NCBI RefSeq assembly: GCF_002214185.1
Contig: NZ_CP022161.1
Span: forward strand, 2,045,767 to 2,109,766
Source of the DNA: Streptomyces capitiformicae
GTDB taxonomy: Bacteria > Actinomycetota > Actinomycetes > Streptomycetales > Streptomycetaceae
Length of the DNA: 64,000 bases
Direction: 5' to 3'
The position numbers were made by a program, and so were the translations under genes. The notes under the pieces were generated by a model. It worked only from the letters and a program-made list of their open reading frames with translations, did not search any database and was not told where the DNA came from. Positions 56,087 through 64,000 of the stretch are shown piece by piece (the first letter of the stretch is position 1; the number at the start of each line of letters is the position of its first letter).

Positions 56087-59000
56087 ATGCCCGAACAGAT
56101 CGAACCCGTGGAGTCCACGCAGGGCTCCGAACACAACACGCCCAGCGACACCCTGCCGCCGCGCCGTCGCCGCCGTGCCGCGTCCCGCCCGGCGGGCCCG
56201 CCGGCGGCCGGCTCCGAAGCGCCCGCCGAGACCACCGCGCCGACCGTACCGGCCGCGGGGGCAATGGACCTCGCTGCCGCGGAGCAGACTGAGCCGACCG
56301 AGGTGGACGAGACCGCCGCCGAGGTCGAAGAGACCGAGGAGGCCGCAGCGGCTGAAGAGGCCGCTGCCGTGGTCGCTGAGGCGCCCGCCGGCGTCGAGGA
56401 GGCCGCGCCCGCCGGTCGTCCGCGCCGTCGTGCGTCCCGCCGGGTGTCCGCGCCCGCCGGTCGTCCGCGCCGTCGTGCGTCCCGCCGGGTGTCCGCGCCC
56501 GCCGGTGCGCCGGAGGGGGCCGAGGCCGCCGAGACCGTGGTGCCGGCCGTCGCTGCTGAGACCAGCGAGCCTGAGGCCGCCGCTGTGGTCGCTGAGGCGC
56601 CCGCCGGCGTCGAGGAGGCCGCGCCCGCCGGTCGTCCGCGCCGTCGTGCGTCCCGCCGGGTGTCCGCGCCCGCCGGTGCGCCCGAGGCCGCCGAGGTCGT
56701 GGAGAGTGCCGTGCCGGCCGCCGCCGAGCCCGAGGCTGCCGCTCCGGCGCCCGCCGCCGCAGAGGAGGCCGCGCCCGCCGGTCGTGCGCGTCGCCGTGCG
56801 TCCCGCCGGGTGTCCGCGCCCGCCGGTGAGCCGAAGGCCGCCGAGGTCGCGGCCACCGCGCCGGAGACCGTGGAGGCTTCGACAAAGGTCGTGGAAGCCC
56901 TCGTCGCCGCTGAGGAGCCCGTCGCCGTGCCGGTCGAGGAGGCCGCGGAGGAGGCCGCGCCGCGCCGTACGCGTCGTCGTGCCACGCGGCGGGTGGCCGC
57001 GCCCGCCGGTACGCCGGTCGAGGAGTCCGTCGAAGAGCAGGCGGAGCCCGTCGCCGCTGCCGTGGAGAGCAAGCCCGCCCCGGCCGCAGAGGTCGAGACC
57101 GAGGAGGCCGGGCCGCGGCGTACGCGTCGTCGGGCCACGCGCAAGGCCGCCGGTGGGTTCTCCGAGCCCGCGGCGCCGATCGCCGAGGAGACCCCGGCGC
57201 GGCCCGCGCGCCCCGCCATGGCCGTGTTCCAGGCTCCGGTGTTCACCGAGCCGATGTTCCAGACGCCGGAGCGGGCGGCCGCGCAGGCCGCCGCCGAGGC
57301 GGAGGCGGAGACGGAGACCGCCGAGGTCGTCGAGAGCGCCGAGGCCACCGAGTTCGGCGGGTTCGCCGAGGAGGAGGGCACCGGCGGGGCGCGTCGTCGC
57401 CGTCGCCGTCGGGGTGAGCCCGCCGAGGCGGAGCAGCCTGCGGCCGCCACCGTGGTGGCCGACGAGCCGGAGGAGAACGAGGAGCCCGAAGAGGGCGCCG
57501 AAGGTGACGAGTTCGGCGAGGAGGAGTCCACCGGGTCGCGTCGTCGCCGTCGCCGGGGTGGCCGTCGCCGCCGTCGGGGCGAGTCGGCCGAGGCCGAGGG
57601 TGAGGCCGCCGAGGGCGAGGAACTCGCCGCCGAGCAGGCCGCGCAGGACGCCGAGGACACCGCCGAGCAGGTGGACGAGGACGCCGAGGACGAGGCGGAC
57701 GAGCGCGACGAGGCCGGTGGTTCCGGCTCCAGCAGCAGCCGTCGGCGCCGTCGCCGTCGTCGTCGCGCCGGTGACTCGGGTACGGAGGCCGAGCCGGCGT
57801 CCGACGACCCCGAGCGCACGGTCGTGAAGGTCCGTGAGCCGCGCGAGCGGCGCGCGAAGGACGCCGAGCCGTCCGACGAGGTGCAGTCCATCAAGGGCTC
57901 GACCCGTCTGGAGGCCAAGAAGCAGCGGCGCCGGGAAGGCCGTGAGCAGGGGCGTCGTCGCGTCCCGATCATCACCGAGGCCGAGTTCCTCGCCCGCCGT
58001 GAGGCCGTCGAGCGCGTCATGGTCGTCCGCCAGAGCGGCGAGCGCACCCAGATCGGCGTCCTCGAGGACAACGTGCTCGTCGAGCACTACGTCAACAAGG
58101 AGCAGTCGACCTCGTACGTCGGCAACGTCTACCTCGGCAAGGTGCAGAACGTGCTGCCGTCGATGGAGGCCGCCTTCATCGACATCGGCAAGGGCCGCAA
58201 CGCCGTCCTGTACGCCGGTGAGGTCAACTTCGAGGCACTGGGCATGGCCAACGGCCCGCGGCGCATCGAAAGCGCGCTCAAGTCCGGCCAGTCCGTGCTC
58301 GTCCAGGTGACGAAGGACCCGATCGGGCACAAGGGCGCGCGTCTGACCAGCCAGGTCTCGCTGCCGGGCCGCTACCTGGTCTACGTCCCCGAGGGGTCGA
58401 TGACCGGCATCAGCCGCAAGCTGCCCGACACCGAGCGGGCCCGGCTGAAGACCATCCTCAAGAAGATCGTCCCCGAGGACGCGGGCGTCATCGTGCGCAC
58501 CGCCGCCGAGGGCGCGAGCGAGGACGAGCTGCGCCGTGACGTCGAGCGGCTGCAGGCGCAGTGGGGGGACATCCAGAAGAAGGCCAAGAGCGGTGGCAGC
58601 TCAAGTGCGCCGTCGCTGCTCTACGGCGAGCCGGACATGACCGTCCGGGTGGTCCGCGACATCTTCAACGAGGACTTCTCCAAGGTCATCGTCAGCGGCG
58701 AGGACGCGTGGGAGACCATCCACGGGTACGTCTCCCATGTCGCTCCCGACCTGGCGGACCGCCTGCAGAAGTGGACCTCCGAGGTCGACGTCTTCGCGAC
58801 GTACCGCATCGACGAGCAGCTGATGAAGGCGCTGGACCGCAAGGTGTGGCTGCCCAGCGGTGGTTCGCTGGTGATCGACAAGACCGAGGCCATGGTCGTG
58901 GTCGACGTCAACACCGGCAAGTTCACCGGCCAGGGCGGCAACCTGGAGGAGACGGTCACCAGGAACAACCTGGAGGCGGCCGAGGAGATCGTGCGCCAGC

Positions 59001-60247
59001 TGCGGTTGCGCGACCTGGGCGGCATCGTCGTCATCGACTTCATCGACATGGTGCTGGAGTCCAACCGGGACCTGGTGCTGCGGCGTCTGCTGGAGTGCCT
59101 GGGCCGCGACCGTACGAAGCACCAGGTGGCCGAGGTCACCTCGCTGGGCCTGGTCCAGATGACGCGCAAGCGGGTCGGACAGGGGCTGCTGGAGTCCTTC
59201 TCCGAGACCTGTGTCCACTGCAACGGGCGTGGCGTGATCGTGCACATGGATCAGCCGACCGCCGCCGGTGGTGGCGGCAAGCGCCGCAAGCGCGGGCGTG
59301 GTGGTGTGGAACCCGAGCACGAGGCGGTGGCCGAGGTCGAGGCCGTCGAGCCGATCGAGCCGGCGGAGCTGGTCGAGGCCGAGGTGGCCGCCGAGGTCGC
59401 CGCGCCCATCGCGCTGCCTGCCCCGGAGTTCGAGCCGGACGAGGAGCTGTACAGCAGCGTCGCCGAGGCCGAGGCGTCGGTCGCGCGCGGTCGTTCGCGT
59501 CGCCGGGCGACCCGCCGGGCCTCCGCGCCCTCGGGTGCGCCGAAGCAGCGCGAGGCCGTGACCGTCGTGCCCGCCGAGGTCGTCGAGGAGCAGGCGCCGA
59601 AGTCGCGGGAGGCCGCCGAGGCGGAGCCGGTCGCGGTGGAGGACCCGGTCGTCGAGATGCCGGCCGCCGTGCGTGCCGAGGAGGCCGCGCTCAAGGGGCG
59701 TACGCGTCGTCGGGTGACCCGGAAGGTGTCCGCGCCCGCGGGCACCCCGGCCGGGGCCGCGGCGGACGACGCCGTGGTGACGGTCGTCGAGCCGGTCGTG
59801 GAGCCCGTGGCCGAGCCGGCGTCCGAGCCCGCCCCGGAGCCTGCTGCCGAGCCTGTGGCGGAGCAGCCGGAAGCGGCGCCTGTTGCCGAGAGCGCGGCTC
59901 CCGCGCGTCCGCGGCGGCGTGCCGTACGCAAGGCGACGGCGCCCACCGCGCCGGAGGACACCGCTGTTGTGGTGGTTCCGTCGGCATCCGCGGAGGACGT
60001 GACCGAGGCCGGCGCGGCTGCGGAGGAGGCGGAGGCCGAGGCTCCCGCCAAGAAGACCGCGCGCAAGACGGCCAAGAAGGCGACGGCGAAGAAGGCCGCC
60101 ACGAAGAAGACGGCGGCGGCCAAGAAGACGGTCGCGAAGAAGGCCACGGCCAAGAAGGCGGCGACGAAGAAGGCGGCCTCGAAGAAGACCACGGTGGCCG
60201 CCGAGCAGACGTCGGCCACGGTCACCGCTTCGACCGACGAGAGCTGA
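56087..60247 (+). CDS. rne: Ribonuclease E/G with very long low-complexity arms
   Basis: A 1386-residue endoribonuclease that processes rRNA and mRNA. The catalytic core is about residues 640-1080: S1 region EHYVNKEQSTSYVGNVYLGK, the DNase I-like active site D940 (VVDVNTGKFTG) and D984 (IVVIDFIDM), and zinc-link CVHCNGRG with C1042 and C1045. The first 600 residues are Ala/Glu-rich with repeated arginine blocks PRRRASRRVSAPAG and RRRRRRGEP. The last 250 are similar, ending in histone-H1-like KKTAKKATAKKAATKK runs. As in known Streptomyces RNase E, the arms probably bind RNA and PNPase. ATG at 56087 with GGGAGAAA upstream. Confidence 0.96.
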   Translation: MPEQIEPVESTQGSEHNTPSDTLPPRRRRRAASRPAGPPAAGSEAPAETTAPTVPAAGAMDLAAAEQTEPTEVDETAAEVEETEEAAAAEEAAAVVAEAPAGVEEAAPAGRPRRRASRRVSAPAGRPRRRASRRVSAPAGAPEGAEAAETVVPAVAAETSEPEAAAVVAEAPAGVEEAAPAGRPRRRASRRVSAPAGAPEAAEVVESAVPAAAEPEAAAPAPAAAEEAAPAGRARRRASRRVSAPAGEPKAAEVAATAPETVEASTKVVEALVAAEEPVAVPVEEAAEEAAPRRTRRRATRRVAAPAGTPVEESVEEQAEPVAAAVESKPAPAAEVETEEAGPRRTRRRATRKAAGGFSEPAAPIAEETPARPARPAMAVFQAPVFTEPMFQTPERAAAQAAAEAEAETETAEVVESAEATEFGGFAEEEGTGGARRRRRRRGEPAEAEQPAAATVVADEPEENEEPEEGAEGDEFGEEESTGSRRRRRRGGRRRRRGESAEAEGEAAEGEELAAEQAAQDAEDTAEQVDEDAEDEADERDEAGGSGSSSSRRRRRRRRRAGDSGTEAEPASDDPERTVVKVREPRERRAKDAEPSDEVQSIKGSTRLEAKKQRRREGREQGRRRVPIITEAEFLARREAVERVMVVRQSGERTQIGVLEDNVLVEHYVNKEQSTSYVGNVYLGKVQNVLPSMEAAFIDIGKGRNAVLYAGEVNFEALGMANGPRRIESALKSGQSVLVQVTKDPIGHKGARLTSQVSLPGRYLVYVPEGSMTGISRKLPDTERARLKTILKKIVPEDAGVIVRTAAEGASEDELRRDVERLQAQWGDIQKKAKSGGSSSAPSLLYGEPDMTVRVVRDIFNEDFSKVIVSGEDAWETIHGYVSHVAPDLADRLQKWTSEVDVFATYRIDEQLMKALDRKVWLPSGGSLVIDKTEAMVVVDVNTGKFTGQGGNLEETVTRNNLEAAEEIVRQLRLRDLGGIVVIDFIDMVLESNRDLVLRRLLECLGRDRTKHQVAEVTSLGLVQMTRKRVGQGLLESFSETCVHCNGRGVIVHMDQPTAAGGGGKRRKRGRGGVEPEHEAVAEVEAVEPIEPAELVEAEVAAEVAAPIALPAPEFEPDEELYSSVAEAEASVARGRSRRRATRRASAPSGAPKQREAVTVVPAEVVEEQAPKSREAAEAEPVAVEDPVVEMPAAVRAEEAALKGRTRRRVTRKVSAPAGTPAGAAADDAVVTVVEPVVEPVAEPASEPAPEPAAEPVAEQPEAAPVAESAAPARPRRRAVRKATAPTAPEDTAVVVVPSASAEDVTEAGAAAEEAEAEAPAKKTARKTAKKATAKKAATKKTAAAKKTVAKKATAKKAATKKAASKKTTVAAEQTSATVTASTDES
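56405..56494 (+). repeat. 45-bp tandem duplication inside rne, with a further distal copy
   Basis: The unit beginning GCGCCCGCCGGTCGTCCGCG occurs twice head to tail. In addition, a longer segment from the GTGGTCGCTGAGGCGCCC at about 56369 recurs essentially unchanged from about 56586 for roughly 90 bases. These encode the APAGRPRRRASRRVS blocks and point to ongoing expansion of the N-terminal arm. Confidence 0.88.
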
Positions 60248-60269
60248 GTCTCCCGGGCGCAACCAACTG

Positions 60270-60308
60270 GTGCCCCGGCCCGGCGGTTTTCCCGCCGGGC
60301 CGGGGCAC
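60270..60308 (+). terminator. Terminator of rne
   Basis: GTGCCCCGGCCCGGCGG at 60270-60286 pairs perfectly with 60292-60308 (17 bp) around TTTTC. Confidence 0.92.
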
Positions 60309-60371
60309 CGGAGCGTTCGGGGGCTGTCGTGTCCGGGGAGAGGAACTTCACAGCGGCTGGGGGAGGGCCGC

Positions 60372-61341
60372 ATGGCGCGCGTGCGCCTGAAGGGCGCTGG
60401 GCGGCATCGGGCTGTGAAGCCGGTCAGGGGCGACCGCAAGGCCGCGGCGCCGGCCACGGTGCTGTCGGCGGTCGGGGTGCGGCGGCGGTGTCCGCGGGGA
60501 CCGCGCAGGCCGCCCCGACCTGGACCGAGGGCCCCGTCTTCAACGACCCGCTGGGCGCCGAGAGCGAGCATCTCGCCATCCGTACGCGGCTCATCGAGCT
60601 CACGGCCGCCGCACTGCCCGGCTCCACCATCAAGGCCGCCGTCTACCACGTGTGGGAGGCGTCAGTCGTCGACGCGCTCGTCGCCGCCAAGGACCGCGGC
60701 GTGAACGTCCAGGTCCTGCTGGACGAGTCGAGCACCAGCGACCGGCCCGCCAAGACCTCGTACAACAGCCTCGCCGCCGCGCTCGGCACCGACCGTACGA
60801 AGGGGTCGTACGTCGCGACCTGCCCCGTCGACTAGTCCTGCCTCGGTGACCCGAAGTACGCGCACACCAAGTACTTCAACGACGCGCTGCTGCTGCCGAA
60901 CAACCCGACGATGGACGACGCGTACGCCGACTACTTCGACACAATGGTGGCCAAGGACTGGGCGAGCTGGGAGTACCGGACCGTCAGCAACGGCCTGTAC
61001 AAGGCGTACTTCTTCCCCCGGGCCGGGAACACCCGGGCCACCGACACCGTGTACTCGGTGCTCAACAACGTGCAGTGCACGTACAAGAACAGCGCCAAGA
61101 GCAGCGGCGGGACGGCCGGGACGGGGGAGAAGCTGCACACGTCCGGCGGGCCGACCGTGCGCTGCTACAACGACGACCGGGACCCGCTGAACCCCGGCCA
61201 GAAGCTGACCACGCCGTACATCATCCACTCCAAGTACATCCTGATCGACGGCGCGTACGACGGGGTCCGCAACAAGATCAGCTTCACCGGCTCCGGCAAC
61301 TACACGGGCCCGCGCTGCGCGAGAACGACGCGACCACGTGA
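60372..61341 (+). pseudogene. Decayed phospholipase-D-like secreted protein gene
   Basis: Fragments match a secreted PLD-family protein. The signal start MARVRLKGAGRHRAVKPV lies in one frame and the mature part (APTWTEGPVFNDPLG, IKAAVYHVWEASVVDALVAA) in another. An in-frame TAG at 60833 interrupts CPVD*SCLGDPKYAHTKYF; the sequence jumps from HTKYF, the first HxK motif, to NDALLLPNNPT, apparently missing some 30 residues. The second motif HSKYILIDG survives. At 61305 the frame shifts (NYTGP then ALREND in another frame) and the end is lost. At least three lesions make function very unlikely. It is wedged between rne and rplU. Confidence 0.85.
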
Positions 61342-61386
61342 CGGGGTAGGGCTCGATTTGCCCCCTCCGGGCAAGGCCCCGTAATC

Positions 61387-61415
61387 TTGACCCTCGGCGT
61401 GTCCATAGATATCCG
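61387..61415 (+). promoter_or_regulatory. Candidate rplU-rpmA promoter
   Basis: TTGACC at 61387-61392 and TATCCG at 61410-61415 are 17 bases apart, about 140 bases before the rplU start. The -35 is good and the -10 moderate for the principal sigma factor. Confidence 0.4.
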
Positions 61416-61552
61416 TCCGGATGTCCACTCGGGCGCGCCACATCCCCGTAAACCTCATCCTTCCGGGCGCCGGGCGCTCCGGGAGAGGCCGTTCGCGTGT
61501 CGGGCGGCTGGACTGCGGGGGTGCCGTTTCCGAGCGAGAGAGTGAGATCCGC

Positions 61553-61873
61553 GTGTACGCCATCGTGCGCAGCGGTGGTCGCCAGCACAAGGTTGCTGTC
61601 GGCGACATCGTTGAGGTTGACAAGATTTCCACCGCCAAGGTTGGCGACACGGTCGAGCTCTCGACCCTGCTCGTTGTCGACGGCGACGCTGTGACCAGCG
61701 ACCCGTGGGTGCTGGCCGGCATCAAGGTCCAGGCCGAGGTCGTGGACCACCACAAGGGCCAGAAGATCGACATTCTGCGCTACAAGAACAAGACCGGCTA
61801 CCGCCGTCGTCAGGGCCACCGCCAGCAGTACACGGCGATCAAGGTCACTGAGATCCCCGCGGCTGCGAAGTAA
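61553..61873 (+). CDS. rplU: Ribosomal protein L21
   Basis: A 106-residue 50S protein. [20 protein letters not shown] is the classic L21 start (YAIVxxGGKQ), and the end block [21 protein letters not shown] binds 23S rRNA. GTG at 61553 with GAGAGTGAGA upstream fixes a start that matches the family; a longer open frame from 61421 is not used. rpmA follows at 14 bases. Confidence 0.96.
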   Translation: MYAIVRSGGRQHKVAVGDIVEVDKISTAKVGDTVELSTLLVVDGDAVTSDPWVLAGIKVQAEVVDHHKGQKIDILRYKNKTGYRRRQGHRQQYTAIKVTEIPAAAK

Positions 61874-61887
61874 GGGACTGAGGAGAG

Positions 61888-62142
61888 ATGGCACACAAGA
61901 AGGGCGCATCGTCCACCCGTAACGGTCGTGACTCCAACGCTCAGCGCCTCGGCGTGAAGCGTTTCGGCGGTCAGGTCGTCAACGCGGGTGAGATCCTGGT
62001 CCGCCAGCGCGGCACGCACTTCCACCCGGGCTCGGGTGTCGGCCGCGGCAAGGACGACACGCTGTTCGCGCTGAACGCCGGTGCGGTCGAGTTCGGCACC
62101 AGCCGTGGTCGCAAGGTCGTGAACATCGTTCCGGTCGCCTGA
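61888..62142 (+). CDS. rpmA: Ribosomal protein L27
   Basis: An 84-residue 50S protein whose N-terminus reaches the peptidyl transferase centre. [20 protein letters not shown] and [20 protein letters not shown] are standard for L27, with no removable N-terminal extension as found in Firmicutes. GAGGAGAG precedes the ATG. Cotranscribed with rplU. Confidence 0.97.
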   Translation: MAHKKGASSTRNGRDSNAQRLGVKRFGGQVVNAGEILVRQRGTHFHPGSGVGRGKDDTLFALNAGAVEFGTSRGRKVVNIVPVA

Positions 62143-62159
62143 TCGGAAGTCTTTTCGCG

Positions 62160-62199
62160 AGGCGGACCTCACTTCCCGGTCGGGAAGGCGGGTCCGCCT
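62160..62199 (+). terminator. Hairpin between rpmA and obg
   Basis: AGGCGGACC (62160-62168) pairs with GGTCCGCCT (62191-62199); inside, CTTCCC pairs with GGGAAG (62172-62177/62182-62187). It probably reduces read-through from the ribosomal genes into obg. Confidence 0.75.
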
Positions 62200-62249
62200 T
62201 TCGCGTGTTAACCGATAACTGAACCCGTAAGTCTCTGGAGGCACCCACC

Positions 62250-63695
62250 ATGACCACCTTCGTGGACCGCGTCGAACTGCATGTCGCCGCGGGTAACGGA
62301 GGTCACGGCTGTGCCTCCGTCCACCGTGAGAAGTTCAAGCCGCTGGGCGGCCCCGACGGGGGCAACGGCGGCCGTGGCGGCGACGTCATCCTCACCGTCG
62401 ACCAGTCCGTCACCACGCTCCTCGACTACCACCACTCCCCGCACCGCAAGGCCACCAACGGCAAACCGGGCGAGGGCGGCAACCGGTCCGGGAAGGACGG
62501 TCAGGACCTGGTCCTGCCCGTGCCGGACGGCACCGTCGTCCTCGACAAGGCGGGCAACGTCCTGGCGGACCTCGTCGGCCACGGCACGTCGTACGTCGCC
62601 GCGCAGGGCGGCCGGGGCGGCCTCGGCAACGCGGCCCTCGCCTCCGCCCGCCGCAAGGCGCCCGGCTTCGCGCTGCTCGGCGTGCCCGGGGATCTGCGGG
62701 ACATCGTCCTGGAGCTCAAGACGGTCGCCGACGTGGCGCTGGTGGGCTACCCGAGCGCGGGCAAGTCGTCGCTGATCTCCGTCCTGTCCGCCGCCAAGCC
62801 GAAGATCGCCGACTACCCCTTCACGACGCTCGTCCCGAACCTGGGCGTGGTGACCGCGGGCGCGACGGTGTACACGATCGCGGACGTGCCGGGCCTGATC
62901 CCGGGCGCCAGCCAGGGCAAGGGCCTCGGCCTTGAGTTCCTGCGCCATGTGGAGCGCTGCAGCGTGCTGGTGCACGTCCTCGACACGGCGACCCTCGAAT
63001 CGGACCGCGACCCCGTCTCCGACCTCGACATCATCGAGGAGGAGCTCAAGCAGTACGGCGGTCTCGGCGACCGGCCGCGGATCGTCGTCCTCAACAAGAT
63101 CGACGTACCCGACGGCAAGGACCTCGCCGAGATGGTACGGCCCGACCTCGAAGCCCGTGGCTACCAGGTCTTCGAGGTGTCCGCCGTCGCCCACATGGGG
63201 CTGAGGGAGCTGTCCTTCGCCCTCGCCGACCTCGTCGGCAAGGCGCGGGCCGCCAAGCCCAAGGAGGAGGCGACCCGGATCGTCATCCGGCCCAAGGCCG
63301 TCGACGACGCGGGCTTCACCGTCACGCGCGAGGAGGTCGGCGGGGAGCCGCTGTTCCGCGTGCGGGGCGAGAAGCCGGAGCGCTGGGTGCGGCAGACCGA
63401 CTTCAACAACGACGAGGCGGTCGGCTACCTCGCGGATCGCCTCAACCGGCTCGGTGTCGAGGAAGAGCTGATGAAGGCGGGTGCCCGGTCCGGGGACGGC
63501 GTCGCCATCGGGCCCGAGGAGAACGCGGTCGTCTTCGACTGGGAGCCGTCCGTCATGGCCGGAGCGGAGATGCTCGGCCGCCGGGGCGAGGACCACCGCC
63601 TCGACGCGCCCCGCCCCGCCGTCCAGCGCCGCCGCGACCGGCAGGCCGAGCGGGACGAGATCGAAAAGGCGTACGACGACTTCGAGCCGTTCTAG
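62250..63695 (+). CDS. obg: Obg/CgtA GTPase
   Basis: A 481-residue ribosome-associated GTPase, linked to growth control and, in Streptomyces, to onset of aerial development. The glycine-rich Obg domain covers 1-160 ([19 protein letters not shown]), then the GTPase with G1 [10 protein letters not shown]3 DVPG and G4 NKID. The OCT domain (about 350-425; [20 protein letters not shown]) follows. The acidic tail is short. ATG at 62250 with CTGGAGG upstream. Confidence 0.97.
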   Translation: MTTFVDRVELHVAAGNGGHGCASVHREKFKPLGGPDGGNGGRGGDVILTVDQSVTTLLDYHHSPHRKATNGKPGEGGNRSGKDGQDLVLPVPDGTVVLDKAGNVLADLVGHGTSYVAAQGGRGGLGNAALASARRKAPGFALLGVPGDLRDIVLELKTVADVALVGYPSAGKSSLISVLSAAKPKIADYPFTTLVPNLGVVTAGATVYTIADVPGLIPGASQGKGLGLEFLRHVERCSVLVHVLDTATLESDRDPVSDLDIIEEELKQYGGLGDRPRIVVLNKIDVPDGKDLAEMVRPDLEARGYQVFEVSAVAHMGLRELSFALADLVGKARAAKPKEEATRIVIRPKAVDDAGFTVTREEVGGEPLFRVRGEKPERWVRQTDFNNDEAVGYLADRLNRLGVEEELMKAGARSGDGVAIGPEENAVVFDWEPSVMAGAEMLGRRGEDHRLDAPRPAVQRRRDRQAERDEIEKAYDDFEPF

Positions 63696-63764
63696 AGGAC
63701 GGCGCAGCCCTGGGGTGCTCCTGCTTTCAGAGGCACCCCAAGGCTGCGGCTGAGCGGGGTGGGC

Positions 63765-63840
63765 TGCGCAACTCGGCGCCACGAGGTGCCGCTGCGTCCA
63801 CCCGTGCCGCGCCCCATAAGGGGCGCGGGGAACTGCGCGA
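63765..63840. repeat. Dispersed repeats C and A after obg
   Basis: TGCGCAACTCGGCGCCACGA then GGTGCCGCTGCGTCCACCC (63765-63801, family C) is followed by GGGGCGCGGGGAACTGCGCGA (63820-63840, family A), the same C-to-A order as in the valS-folC gap. Confidence 0.85.
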
Positions 63841-63879
63841 CAAGCCACGACGAACCCGCGGTCGCCCGACAACGCATTC

Positions 63880-63933
63880 CCCCGAGCCATCGGGCGCCGA
63901 CATACACCCCGAGCCATCGGGCGCCGACATACA
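63880..63933 (+). repeat. 27-bp tandem duplication
   Basis: Two identical 27-base units beginning CCCCGAGCCATCGGGCGCC at 63880 and 63907. Confidence 0.9.
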
Positions 63934-63934
63934 C

Positions 63935-63970
63935 AAGGGCCCCGGAGGCCGAGAAGCCTCCGGGGCCCTT
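63935..63970 (+). terminator. Terminator after obg
   Basis: AAGGGCCCCGGAGGC at 63935-63949 pairs perfectly with 63956-63970 (15 bp) around CGAGAA. Nothing else is recognisable to the window end. Confidence 0.88.
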
Positions 63971-64000
63971 CACCACGTCCTCAGCGGAGCGCTCCCGCGT

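Noticed and set aside
61421..61552. N-terminal extension of L21
   Set aside because: L21 family begins with (M/V)YAIV; the extension is outside the family and lacks a ribosome-binding site.

Overview
This 64 kb window is GC-rich chromosomal DNA from a Streptomyces-type actinobacterium. Codons end overwhelmingly in G or C, GTG starts are frequent, and the gene order tig-clpP1-clpP2-clpX, valS-folC-ndk-mreBCD-mrdA-rodA and rne-rplU-rpmA-obg matches what is known of the Streptomyces chromosome core. Several genes are typical of actinobacteria: a mycothiol-type DsbA-like reductase, an Eis-like acetyltransferase, SpoIIE-type phosphatase, ClpP1/ClpP2 paralogues and an RNase E with long low-complexity arms.

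Left part (1-29.6 kb) is a mixed region: an ECF sigma/YCII pair cut by the window edge, a HEAT-repeat protein, two aminopeptidase N paralogues 11 kb apart, a MazEF-type toxin-antitoxin pair, asd, a sigma factor with a membrane partner, a LuxR-type regulator, a NUDIX hydrolase, a Tat-exported metallophosphoesterase, a secreted serine hydrolase, bioY, an amino-acid permease, rpiB, a Nei-type DNA glycosylase, an Eis-like GNAT, a SpoIIE phosphatase, a SpoT-like HD protein and a membrane acyltransferase. Remnants of decayed DNA lie between bioY and the permease. A sequence matching the Nur (nickel regulator) box lies about 300 bp before bioY.

Middle part (29.7-43 kb): tRNA-Gly and tRNA-Pro, then protein quality control (trigger factor, ClpP1, ClpP2, ClpX) with a candidate ClgR operator before clpP1 and a large nested hairpin between clpP2 and clpX; then valS, folC, a small membrane protein and ndk.

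Right part (42.4-64 kb): the cell-wall morphogenesis cluster mreB-mreC-mreD-[82-codon minisatellite ORF]-mrdA-rodA, a CYTH/CHAD protein, a B12-type radical SAM protein with its separate DUF2344 partner, a tandem-repeat membrane protein, a 1386-residue RNase E, a decayed phospholipase-D-like gene, and rplU-rpmA-obg.

The intergenic spaces carry at least four families of short dispersed repeats in both orientations; one composite copy appears to have become the C-terminus of the penicillin-binding protein MrdA. I found no CRISPR array, prophage or intact insertion sequence. The most unusual items are the mreD-mrdA minisatellite ORF, the repeat-derived MrdA tail, the clpP2-clpX hairpin, the Nur-box-like site and the repeat membrane protein near rne; none is proven to be a new system. 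All functional statements rest on reading motifs by eye, without database searches.
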